Shown here piece by piece: positions 8,370 through 16,008 of a DNA stretch of 44,963 bases (the stretch's first letter is position 1; every line of letters starts with the position of its first letter). The translations under genes were made by a program, and so were the position numbers. Source of the stretch: an uncultured Opitutaceae bacterium (GTDB taxonomy: Bacteria > Verrucomicrobiota > Verrucomicrobiia > Opitutales > Opitutaceae); NCBI GenBank assembly GCA_937902925.1, contig CALFNN010000025.1:1-44963 (forward strand), in the 5' to 3' direction. The notes under the pieces were generated by a model that did not search any database, was not told the origin of the DNA, and worked only from the letters and a program-made list of their open reading frames with translations.

Positions 8370-8551
8370 TGGCGCCAGAGGAAATTCGGCGGCCGGGAAG
8401 CTGCAAGCGACAATTCCTCCGGAAACAGACAGGTGTCGCAATTCCGCCGGCGCGCGCGGCCGGGACCGGGCCGGCGGAACCGGGTCGTGGGCGGGGGCAT
8501 GACAACGTTCCGCCTTGCGGCGCGCACGCCGCGCCGCGCACGCTCGCGGCG

Positions 8552-9772
8552 ATGAAGGCCGTCTCGTCCGCCGATCTGCGCGTGCTCTTCGCCTCGCGGC
8601 TGCTGCGGATGTTCGCCTACGGAATGCTCGGCGTCGTGCTCGTGCTCTACCTCGTGCGGCTCGGCTTCGACGGCGCCAGGATCGGCCTGCTCCTCTCGCT
8701 TACGCTGCTGGGCGACGTGGCGATTTCGCTCTGGCTCGCGACGCACGCCGACCGCTGGGGCCGGCGCCGCACCCTTGTCGTCGGCGCCGTGCTCATGGCG
8801 CTCGGCGGCGCCGGCATGGCGGCGAGCGCGAACTTTTTCGTGCTCGTCGCCGCCGCGACCGTCGGCGTCATCAGCCCGACCGGCGGCGAAGTCGGGCCGT
8901 TCCAGGCCGTCGAGCAGGCCTGCCTCGCGCAGGAGGTCGCCGACCGTGACCGCACGCGGCTTTTCGCCTGGTATAACCTCGCCGGCTATCTCGCCTCCGC
9001 GCTCGGGGCGCTGGCGGTCGGCTGGTTTCTCGGCACCACGCGCCTCGAGGGCGTGGCGGCGTATCGCGCCGTGTTCTGCGCCTATGCGGCGTGCGGCGCC
9101 GTGCTGGGCGCGCTGGCGCTGCGGCTCTCGCCGGTCGTCGAGGCGCCGGCGGCGGGTGGCGCACCGGCCGCGGGACCGACGGTGCTCGGGCTGCACGAAT
9201 CGCGCAGGCTTGTGTTGCGGTTGAGCGCATTGTTCGCCCTCGATTCGTTCGGCGGGGGCTTCGTGCTGCAGAGTTTCCTCGCGTGGTGGCTGCAGCAAAA
9301 GTTCGGCGCCGACGAGGCGGTGCTCGGCGCGGTGTTCTTTGGCACGAACCTGCTCTCCGGCGTCTCCGGCCTCGCGGCCGTGCCGCTTGCGAGAAAAATC
9401 GGGCTCATCAACACCATGGTCTGGACGCATCTGCCCTCGAATTTGCTGCTCATGCTCGTGCCCCTGATGCCGACGCTGCCGCTCGCCATCGCCGCCCTGC
9501 TCGCCCGCCATCTGCTCTCGCAAATGGACGTGCCCACGCGCTCGTCCTACGTGAACGCCGTCGTCTCGCCGTCCGAACGCGCCGCCGCCAACGGCGCCAC
9601 CGCGACCGCAAAACAACTCGGCACCGCGCTCGGGCCGCTGATCGCCGGGAGGCTGTTCGGCGCCGCCGCGGCTTCGGGCGCACCGTTCTTCGTCTGCGGC
9701 GTGCTGAAGAGCAGCTACGATCTGCTGCTCTGGCGCGCGTTTCGAAAAACGAAGCCGCCGGAGGAACGGTAG
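8552..9772 (+). CDS. Major facilitator superfamily transporter
   Basis: Inner-membrane carrier of 406 aa with about twelve hydrophobic segments. The frame is open further upstream, but the ATG at 8552 gives a normal MFS N-terminus (MKAVSSADLRVLFASRLLRM, then the first helix). The loop 2-3 signature is recognisable as LATHADRWGRRRTLVVG. A second half begins after the hydrophilic centre (about residues 190-225). Motifs such as DVPTRSSYVNAVVSPSERAAANG and AKQLGTALGPLIAG resemble the MFS group that includes drug-efflux and sugar-exporting members. It is transcribed away from the OppC-type gene, with 182 bases between the starts that should hold both promoters. Substrate unknown; the neighbours suggest sugars or their oxidised products. 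Confidence 0.9.
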   Translation: MKAVSSADLRVLFASRLLRMFAYGMLGVVLVLYLVRLGFDGARIGLLLSLTLLGDVAISLWLATHADRWGRRRTLVVGAVLMALGGAGMAASANFFVLVAAATVGVISPTGGEVGPFQAVEQACLAQEVADRDRTRLFAWYNLAGYLASALGALAVGWFLGTTRLEGVAAYRAVFCAYAACGAVLGALALRLSPVVEAPAAGGAPAAGPTVLGLHESRRLVLRLSALFALDSFGGGFVLQSFLAWWLQQKFGADEAVLGAVFFGTNLLSGVSGLAAVPLARKIGLINTMVWTHLPSNLLLMLVPLMPTLPLAIAALLARHLLSQMDVPTRSSYVNAVVSPSERAAANGATATAKQLGTALGPLIAGRLFGAAAASGAPFFVCGVLKSSYDLLLWRAFRKTKPPEER

Positions 9773-9929
9773 GCACACCCGCCGCGCGAGCGCGCCGATC
9801 TTTTTTCTGTTCGCCACCACGAATCGCGGCAGACTCGCACGACCGACCGGTTCATCCCCACGCGCCCGCCGGCATCGCCCTCGATCACTGGCGCTCCGAG
9901 CCGGCAGCCAAAGCTTTCCTCCCCCCACC

Positions 9930-10943
9930 ATGAATCGCAGAAACTTCCTCGCGTCCGGCGCCGCGCTCGGCGCCCTCGCCACCCTGCCCCGCGCCTTCGC
10001 CGACTGGCAGCCGAGCCCGCGCTACCCCGATCCGCTCGTCCGCGCGCTCGATCCCAGCTTCGCGCGCTACCGTCTCGCCAACGCCAAAATCGAACGCCTC
10101 GCCACCGGCCTGCGCTGGAGCGAGGGCCCGGTGTGGATCGGCGACGCCCGCTGCCTGCTCTGGAGCGATCTTCCCAACAACCGCATCATGCGCTGGGACG
10201 AGGAGACGGGCGACGTCAGCATTTTCCGGAAGCCGTCGAACTACGCGAACGGCAACACGCGCGACCGCCAGGGCCGGCTGCTCACCTGCGAGCACGACAC
10301 CCGCCGCGTCACGCGCACGGAATACGACGGCACGATCACCGTCATCGCGGAAAAATTCGACGGCAAGCCGCTCAACTCGCCCAACGACATCGCGTGCAAA
10401 TCCGACGGTTCGATCTGGTTCACCGATCCGCCCTTCGGCATCCTCGGCAACTACGAGGGGCACGCCGCCCCGGTCGAACTGCCGACGAATGTTTACCGTT
10501 GGGATCCACAAACGAAGCAGCTCGCCGTGGTCGCCGGCGACATCAACCGGCCCAACGGCCTCGCCTTCTCGCCCGACGAATCGAAACTCTACATTATCGA
10601 GGCCGGCTCCTCGCCGCGCGTGATTCGTGTCTACGATGTCATCGACCAGGGCACGCGGATCGCCACCTCGCGCACCCTCATCGACGCCGGCCCCAACGGC
10701 ACGCCCGACGGCATGCGGGTCGATGTGGACGGCAATCTCTGGTGCGGTTGGGGCATGGGTGCCGAGGGACTCGACGGCGTGTCGATCTTCAACGCCGCCG
10801 GCAAGCCGATCGGCCGCATCGATCTCCCCGAGCGCTGCGCCAACCTCTGCTTCGGCGGCCTGCACCGCAACCGCCTCTTCATGGCCGCGAGCACCTCGGT
10901 CTACTCGGTGTTTGTCGGCACCCAGGGCGTGGCGGGCGGCTGA
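9930..10943 (+). CDS. SMP-30/gluconolactonase-like secreted protein
   Basis: A 337-residue six-bladed beta-propeller protein of the SMP-30/LRE family; known members hydrolyse sugar lactones using one divalent metal. The N-terminus MNRRNFLASGAALGALATLP carries a twin-arginine-like motif (RRNFL) and ends in a plausible cleavage site AFA, so export to the periplasm is expected. Probable metal ligands are E65 (SEGPVW), N152 (SPND), N209 (RPNG) and D260 (TPDGM), all in the usual contexts. It is 157 bases after the MFS gene. A periplasmic lactonase would fit with a membrane-bound sugar oxidation route, but the family also contains strictosidine-synthase-like proteins with other activities. It ends in front of a palindrome-rich intergenic tract. 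Confidence 0.9.
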   Translation: MNRRNFLASGAALGALATLPRAFADWQPSPRYPDPLVRALDPSFARYRLANAKIERLATGLRWSEGPVWIGDARCLLWSDLPNNRIMRWDEETGDVSIFRKPSNYANGNTRDRQGRLLTCEHDTRRVTRTEYDGTITVIAEKFDGKPLNSPNDIACKSDGSIWFTDPPFGILGNYEGHAAPVELPTNVYRWDPQTKQLAVVAGDINRPNGLAFSPDESKLYIIEAGSSPRVIRVYDVIDQGTRIATSRTLIDAGPNGTPDGMRVDVDGNLWCGWGMGAEGLDGVSIFNAAGKPIGRIDLPERCANLCFGGLHRNRLFMAASTSVYSVFVGTQGVAGG

Positions 10944-10993
10944 GACCGCGCCGCATCGGCCGGCCGGGGCTCCGTCGGTGGGGCCCGACCTCC

Positions 10994-11186
10994 GAGCGGG
11001 CCTGGGTTTTCCGGCCCGCATTTTCCTTTGCGACCCAACAACCCAGGGCGGCTGGGACAGCCGCCCCTACCTCGAGCCTTCGATCGCAATCTTATACCGA
11101 TCGCCCTGAGCTTTTACGCATTGCAGGAGAACGGACCTCCCGGTCCGTTCTCCTTTAAGAGCATTCGCATCGGGCGATTGGTATTA
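10994..11186. repeat. Palindrome-rich intergenic tract with nested inverted repeats
   Basis: Between the two convergent genes lie four palindromic units. GCGGGCC/GGCCCGC is at 10996-11002 and 11013-11019. GGGCGGCT/AGCCGCCC is at 11046-11053 and 11059-11066. A 13-bp perfect hairpin lies at 11125-11154. An outer imperfect pair, ATACCGATCGCCC at 11094-11106 and GGGCGATTGGTAT at 11172-11184 (one mismatch), encloses that hairpin, giving a 91-bp nested element. The last two bases of the outer arm touch the stop codon of the GH27 gene. This resembles REP/MITE-like intergenic elements common in high-GC bacteria. I cannot tell from one copy whether it is mobile or simply a group of terminators. Confidence 0.6.
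11125..11154. terminator. Bidirectional intrinsic terminator between convergent genes
   Basis: Perfect 13-bp stem AGGAGAACGGACC / GGTCCGTTCTCCT with a 4-base loop (TCCC). It is placed between the SMP-30-like gene (plus) and the GH27 gene (minus), 30 bases beyond the GH27 stop on its strand. The T-run is short on both sides, so the terminator call rests mainly on stem strength and on the convergent context. Confidence 0.6.
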
Positions 11187-13184
11187 CTTTGCCGGGATCG
11201 CGCGCACGAGGACGACGCCGTGACGCGGCACGGTGGTGGAAAAACCTTCGGCCTCGGTCCCGAGATCCTTCTGCCGCCAGAGGTCGCGCACCCGCTGCGA
11301 GCCTTTCAGCCTGAGCTGCGCCCACGTCACGGAAATCTCCTGCGGCTCCTGCGCCTGGTTGAACAACCCGATCGCGTGCGATCCGTCGGCGAGTTCCTTC
11401 ACGTAGACTTGCTTGCGACCATCGACCACGACCTGCGCCGCCGGCAAACCGAGTTCGTCCTGGTCGAGCGCGAGCACCTCGTCGTTGGTGAGAAGACTGA
11501 GCGTGAAGTCGTCGGCCTTCTCAAGCGGACAGCCGATCAGCAGCGGCGCGGACAGGAGGCACCAGAGTGAGATGTGGGTGTATTGCTCATCCGGCGTGAG
11601 CCGCGAAGGGCGGATATTTTTCCCGCTGCCGACGTCGACGGGGCCGACGACGAGCATGTCGGGATCGTTCCAGTGCCCGGGGCCGCCGAACGCCCGCCAT
11701 TTTTCCTGCGTCGACCAGATGTTGCTCAGGCGCGCCCACGTGTCGTTGATGTCGCCGGTCGTGCGCCACGCGTTGAGCTGCCCGACATTTTCCGCGATCC
11801 ATTCGAACGGAAAGCTGTTCGAGTAGCTGTAAATCATGTCGCGCCCCGAACCGCGAAGTGCGCGCGCCATCGTCGCGATGTTCCCGCGAAACGCCGCCTC
11901 GTCCTCGGTTGGCGCAGACTGCTTCGGATTCCAGTCGTATTTCAGGTAATCCATGCCCCACGCGGCCCACTGTTTCGCGTCGGCCTCGGCGAAGGAATAC
12001 TTTCCCTCATGCCGCCGGCGGCGGCCGTTCTCCATCACCATGTCCTTCGACCATTTTCCGTCGACATCGTCGGAACTCCCGCCGGCATAACCGGCATAGG
12101 ACGTGTCCCACGGCGTGGAATAAATCCCCGCCCGCAGGCCCATCGCGTGGAGTTCGTCGCAGAGCTGCTTCATGTCGGGAAATTTTTCGTTGGCGAGCAA
12201 CGCATGTCCCGGACCGTTGCGGCCACCCTGCCACGTGTCGTCGATATTGACGTAGCTCCAGCCGTGCTCGAGCAGGCCGCGGTCCACCATCGCGCGGGCC
12301 GAGGCCAGCACCTTCGCCTGGTCGACCGACGTGCCCCAGCAATTCCAGCTGTTCCAGCCCATCGGTGGGGTCAGCGAAATCTTCTCGCCGACCTCGATGC
12401 GGAGCGGCCGGGCGTCGGTGCCGCGGGCATTGGTCGCGTGCAGCGTGACGCGATGCGTCCCAGGCGCGGCGAGCGAACCCGTGATGTGGCCGGTCGCGGC
12501 GTCGAGCATGAGACCGGCGGGCAGTCCGTCGGCGGAGAACTGCATCGGCCGTTCGCCGGTCGCGGGAATCTGGAAGAGAAACGGATGGCCCGGCCGCACG
12601 CCGAACACGCGCGGGCCGTTGATGCGCGGTGTCGCCGGCGGGGCCGGCGTGAGAATCATAGCGGGCTCGTCGCGCGCGGGTGGAAAGACGAATCGCGGTT
12701 TCGGCGCCGTCGTGTCGGCGAGGGCAACTTTCGCGTCCACAAAATCGGCGAGCGCCTGCGTGTTGTTATTGCCGAGGTCGGTGACGGCGAGGACGAGCGT
12801 CTTTTTGCCGCGCAGGTCGAGGTCGATGGCGGCAGGTTCGTCCCCTTTCTTCATCTCGCGACGCCAGAGCGATTGTCCGTCGGCCAGGAGCTCGAGGCGG
12901 ACGGGCACGTCCGAATCGGTGGCGTCGTCGATGCCGCCGAGCGCCGCGAAGTGCGTCGTCCCGTGGAGCTCGAGGGCGGAGCGATTGTCGGCCTGCAGGC
13001 CGATGCCGTGGGGGAATTCGCGGCCCGCGATCCGCAGCGGCTGGCTGCGGGCATTCTTGTCGGCGACCGGACGCGCGTGCTCGTAGTCGGCGTCGCGGAG
13101 GTTCGCGAGCGTGGAAATCCAGGCGTCCTCCGCATGGAGGAGGGGCGCCAGCAGCAGGGCAAGAAGGCAGATGCGGAATTTCAT
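11184..13184 (-). CDS. Secreted GH27 alpha-galactosidase-type enzyme with NPCBM domain
   Basis: A 666-residue exported glycoside hydrolase. The ATG at 13184 gives a clear signal peptide (MKFRICLLALLLAPLLHA). Domain order: NPCBM carbohydrate-binding module at about 20-155 (FPHGIGLQADNRS...), an Ig-like putative domain at about 190-266 (DGLPAGLMLDAATGHITGS), the GH27 barrel at about 268-570, and a C-terminal beta-sandwich. The barrel begins LTPPMGWNSWNCWG. The nucleophile is D417 (YLKYDWN) and the acid/base D478 (WRTTGDINDTW). D315-D316 (YVNIDDTW) is the pair that holds the galactose 4- and 6-hydroxyls in alpha-galactosidases. As I recall, the GH27 beta-L-arabinopyranosidase of Streptomyces avermitilis has Glu at the second position, so Asp here favours alpha-galactosidase. 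It is divergent from araFGH. Confidence 0.93.
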   Translation of the reverse strand: MKFRICLLALLLAPLLHAEDAWISTLANLRDADYEHARPVADKNARSQPLRIAGREFPHGIGLQADNRSALELHGTTHFAALGGIDDATDSDVPVRLELLADGQSLWRREMKKGDEPAAIDLDLRGKKTLVLAVTDLGNNNTQALADFVDAKVALADTTAPKPRFVFPPARDEPAMILTPAPPATPRINGPRVFGVRPGHPFLFQIPATGERPMQFSADGLPAGLMLDAATGHITGSLAAPGTHRVTLHATNARGTDARPLRIEVGEKISLTPPMGWNSWNCWGTSVDQAKVLASARAMVDRGLLEHGWSYVNIDDTWQGGRNGPGHALLANEKFPDMKQLCDELHAMGLRAGIYSTPWDTSYAGYAGGSSDDVDGKWSKDMVMENGRRRRHEGKYSFAEADAKQWAAWGMDYLKYDWNPKQSAPTEDEAAFRGNIATMARALRGSGRDMIYSYSNSFPFEWIAENVGQLNAWRTTGDINDTWARLSNIWSTQEKWRAFGGPGHWNDPDMLVVGPVDVGSGKNIRPSRLTPDEQYTHISLWCLLSAPLLIGCPLEKADDFTLSLLTNDEVLALDQDELGLPAAQVVVDGRKQVYVKELADGSHAIGLFNQAQEPQEISVTWAQLRLKGSQRVRDLWRQKDLGTEAEGFSTTVPRHGVVLVRAIPAK

Positions 13185-13250
13185 GGGGCGGGTCTCGGCG
13201 CCCGAGTGTTTCCACCCGGGGCGGGGCGCGGAAAGCGCGTGCGCGCTTAC

Positions 13251-13262
13251 ATGGTTAACCGG
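13251..13262. promoter_or_regulatory. Palindromic GGTTAACC candidate operator between GH27 and araF
   Basis: The 199-base divergent gap contains ATGGTTAACCGG with a perfect 8-bp palindrome GGTTAACC at 13253-13260. It lies 67 bases upstream of the GH27 start and 121 bases upstream of araF. AT-centred palindromes of this type are plausible LacI-family sites, and related GGTTAA strings occur upstream of other sugar genes in the window. Function is inferred from position and symmetry only. Confidence 0.4.
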
Positions 13263-13383
13263 CCGCACGGCGCCGTCGATCCCGAACGGGGCGGGGCGGT
13301 ATGACCATCGCGGCACGTTTTCGCAGTTGCCACCGCGGCCCCGCGCTCGCTCTTGTCTTGATTCCAACCCTGTCATTCTCCCC

Positions 13384-14406
13384 ATGAAAAACATTCCGTT
13401 TCGTGCCATCGCCGCCGCGCTCCTCGTCCTCGGCCTGGGCTGGGGCTGCAGCAAACCGTCCGGTTCCGCGTCCGCGCCGGCGCCCGCGGCCGGCGACGTC
13501 AAGATCGGCTTCATCGTGAAACAGCCGGAGGAACCGTGGTTCGGCCTCGAGTGGAAATTCGCCGACCAGGCCGCCAAGGAACTCGGCTTCGCCCTCGTCA
13601 AGATCGGCGCGACCGACGGCGAAAAAGTGCTCACCGCGATCGACAACCTCGCCGCCGGCGGCGCGCAGGGCTTCGTCATCTGCACGCCCGACACGCGGCT
13701 CGGGCCGGCGATCGTTGCGAAAGCCAAGGCGGACAACTTGAAACTCATCGCCGTCGACGACCAGTTCCTCGGCGCCGACGGGAAGCCGATGACGGACGTC
13801 CACTATCTCGGCATCTCCGCCTACAAGATCGGCCAGAGCGTCGGCACGACGCTCGCCGGCGAGATGAAGCAGCGCGGCTGGAGCGCCGCCGACACCGCCG
13901 TTTGCGCCGTGACCTTCGAGGAGCTCGCCACCGCGAAGGAGCGCACCGATGGCGCCATCAGCGCGCTCACCGGCGCCGGGTTTCCCGCCGACCGCATTTT
14001 CAAGGCGCCGCAGCGCACCAGCGACATCCCCGGGGCGTTCGCGGCGGTCGACGTGCTGCTCACGCAGAAGCCCGGCATCAAGCACTGGCTCGTGTGCGGC
14101 ATGAACGACAGCGCCGTGCTCGGCGCGGTGCGGGCGCTCGAACAGCGCGGCTATGCCCCGGACACCTGCGCCGGCGTCGGCATCAACGGCACCGATTGCA
14201 TCGTCGAGTTCGAAAAGGACAAGCCGACCTCGTTCTTCGGCTCGATGCTGCTCTCCGCCAAGCAGCACGGCCACGACACCGCCGCGATGATGTTCCACTG
14301 GATCAAGGACGGCACGGAGCCGCCGCTCGATTCGCGCACGGTCGGCGTGCTCATCACCCGCGACAACTTCCGCCAGGTCCTGAAGGAACAGGGCATCCGC
14401 GACTGA
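13384..14406 (+). CDS. araF: L-arabinose-binding protein of the AraFGH ABC transporter
   Basis: High-affinity arabinose-binding protein, 340 aa. Motif strings are nearly those of E. coli AraF: KIGFIVKQPEEPWFGLEWKF, 'GAQGFVICTPDTRLGPAIVAKA', 'LKLIAVDDQFL', 'DIPGAFAAVDVLL', 'IKHWLVCGMNDSAVLGAVRA' and the ending VLITRDNFRQVL. The ATG at 13384 begins a signal sequence MKNIPFRAIAAALLVLGLGW followed by GC at 21-22. Cys22 may be lipidated, making it a lipoprotein instead of a free periplasmic protein, although the lipobox (LGWGC) is not canonical. It is followed after 49 bases by araG and then araH in the E. coli order. It also binds D-galactose in E. coli, which suits the GH27 neighbour. I know of no closer alternative. 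Confidence 0.93.
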   Translation: MKNIPFRAIAAALLVLGLGWGCSKPSGSASAPAPAAGDVKIGFIVKQPEEPWFGLEWKFADQAAKELGFALVKIGATDGEKVLTAIDNLAAGGAQGFVICTPDTRLGPAIVAKAKADNLKLIAVDDQFLGADGKPMTDVHYLGISAYKIGQSVGTTLAGEMKQRGWSAADTAVCAVTFEELATAKERTDGAISALTGAGFPADRIFKAPQRTSDIPGAFAAVDVLLTQKPGIKHWLVCGMNDSAVLGAVRALEQRGYAPDTCAGVGINGTDCIVEFEKDKPTSFFGSMLLSAKQHGHDTAAMMFHWIKDGTEPPLDSRTVGVLITRDNFRQVLKEQGIRD

Positions 14407-14417
14407 ATCCCCCGGGA

Positions 14418-14440
14418 GGGACGGGCGGGCCGCCCGTCCC
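14418..14440 (+). terminator. Strong hairpin between araF and araG (partial terminator or mRNA stabiliser)
   Basis: A perfect 10-bp GC-rich stem, GGGACGGGCG / CGCCCGTCCC, with a 3-base loop, lies 11 bases after the araF stop and 15 bases before the araG ATG. It is followed by GGCCTTTTGA, a short T-run. Because the araG and araH genes must be expressed from the same message, this is best read as a leaky terminator or 3' stabiliser that raises binding protein over membrane components, a layout known for many binding-protein operons. Confidence 0.6.
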
Positions 14441-14455
14441 GGCCTTTTGAACCGC

Positions 14456-15961
14456 ATGTCCTCCGCCACCCTCGCCTTCGACCGCGTCGCGAAAGAGTTT
14501 CCCGGCGTGAAGGCGCTGGATGACGTGTCGTTCGCGGTCAACGCCGGCTCGATCCACGCGCTGATGGGCGAAAACGGCGCGGGCAAGTCCACCCTCCTGA
14601 AAATCCTCAGCGGGGCCTACACGCCCACGGGCGGCTCGCTCGTGATCGGCGGCCAGCCGTGCGTCTTCCACGACACGGCCGATGCGCTCGCCGCGGGCGT
14701 GGCGGTGATTTACCAGGAGCTGCACCTCGTCCCCGAGATGAGCGTCGCGGAAAATCTTTTCCTCGGCCACCTGCCCCAACGCCTCGGCATCGTCGACCGC
14801 CGCGCGCTCGCCGCCGCCGCACGAAAACAACTCGAGCTGATCGGCGAGGCGATCGATCCCTGGACGAAGCTCGGCCGGCTCCCGCTTGCGCAACGCCAGA
14901 TGGTCGAGATCGCGAAGGCGCTCACCCGGGGCGCGCGCATCATCGCGTTCGACGAGCCGACGAGCAGCCTCTCCGACCGCGAGGTCCGGCGCCTCTTCAC
15001 CATTATCCGCGATCTGCGCGCGCGCGGCTGCACCGTCCTCTATGTGTCGCACCGGATGGAGGAGATTTTCGAGCTGTGCGACCGCATCACGATCCTCCGC
15101 GATGGCCGCCACGTTGAGACCAGCGAGCTCGCGAACCTCACGCGCGACGCCGTGGTGCAACGGATGGTCGGCCGGAAGCTGGCCGATATCTACAACTACA
15201 CCCCGCGCCCCGGCGCCGGCGGCGGGCTCGCCGTCGAGGGCCTCGCCGGCCCGGGCCTCGCGGAACCCTGCTCGTTCGCGGCGGAAGCCGGGGAGATCTT
15301 CGGCTTCTTTGGGCTCGTCGGCGCCGGTCGCAGCGAATTGATGCGGCTCATCTACGGCGCCGCCGCCAAGACCGCCGGGCGCGTCACGGTCGCCGGCCGC
15401 GAAGTCGCCGTCGCCTCGCCGCGCGACGCCATCCAGTCGGGCATCGTGCTCTGTCCCGAGGACCGGAAGAAGGAGGGCATCGTGCCCGTCCGCTCGGTGC
15501 TCGAAAACACCAACCTCAGCGCCCGCCGCCGCAAGGCGCGTGGCGGTATGCTCATCGACGAAACCTGGGAGCAGGCCAACGCCCGCGAGCGCGTCGACCA
15601 GCTCCGCGTCCGCACGCCGTCGCTGCAACAGCTCATCCGCAACCTCTCGGGCGGCAACCAGCAGAAGGTCATTCTCGGTCGCTGGCTGTCCGAGACCGTC
15701 AAGGTCATCCTGCTCGACGAGCCGACGCGGGGCATCGACGTCGGCGCAAAGAGCGAAATCTACACCATCATGCAAAACCTCGCGAAGTCGGGCGTCTGCG
15801 TGATCGTCGTCTCGAGCGAGCTGCCCGAGGTGCTCGGCGTGTCCGACCGCATCGCCGTGATGCGCCAGGGAAAAATCGCGGCGATCGTCAACCGCGCCGA
15901 CGCGACCGAGGAACAACTGCTCAAGCTCGCTCTGCCGCTCGAGACGGCCCGGGCGTCATGA
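14456..15961 (+). CDS. araG: L-arabinose ABC transporter ATP-binding protein
   Basis: Cytoplasmic tandem ATPase of the arabinose importer, 501 aa (E. coli AraG is 504). The first half has an intact Walker A GENGAGKS at 38-45, VIYQELHLVPEMSVAENLFL, Walker B IIAFDEPTSSLS and the switch His in VLYVSHRMEEIF. The second half has the usual degenerate Walker A (FGLVGAGRSELM), CPEDRKKEGIVPVRSV, the signature LSGGNQQKVILGRWLS and Walker B ILLDEPTRGIDVGA. These strings match AraG more closely than RbsA or MglA. I start at the ATG at 14456; a TTG three codons earlier is less likely. It follows araF after a hairpin and precedes araH by 47 bases. Confidence 0.94.
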   Translation: MSSATLAFDRVAKEFPGVKALDDVSFAVNAGSIHALMGENGAGKSTLLKILSGAYTPTGGSLVIGGQPCVFHDTADALAAGVAVIYQELHLVPEMSVAENLFLGHLPQRLGIVDRRALAAAARKQLELIGEAIDPWTKLGRLPLAQRQMVEIAKALTRGARIIAFDEPTSSLSDREVRRLFTIIRDLRARGCTVLYVSHRMEEIFELCDRITILRDGRHVETSELANLTRDAVVQRMVGRKLADIYNYTPRPGAGGGLAVEGLAGPGLAEPCSFAAEAGEIFGFFGLVGAGRSELMRLIYGAAAKTAGRVTVAGREVAVASPRDAIQSGIVLCPEDRKKEGIVPVRSVLENTNLSARRRKARGGMLIDETWEQANARERVDQLRVRTPSLQQLIRNLSGGNQQKVILGRWLSETVKVILLDEPTRGIDVGAKSEIYTIMQNLAKSGVCVIVVSSELPEVLGVSDRIAVMRQGKIAAIVNRADATEEQLLKLALPLETARAS

Positions 15962-16008
15962 CCATCCCGCCGCCGCCGCACCGCGCCGCCTAAAACCTGT
16001 CCGCCCTC

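Noticed and set aside
8321-8551. N-terminal extension of the MFS frame by 77 codons
   Set aside because: The extra residues are basic and unlike any MFS N-terminus, and they would overlap the leader and start of the divergent OppC-type gene.
11184-13184. GH27 enzyme as a beta-L-arabinopyranosidase because of the araFGH neighbour
   Set aside because: The Asp-Asp pair at 315-316 is the alpha-galactosidase form; context alone is too weak, so the entry is kept as alpha-galactosidase type with the alternative noted.
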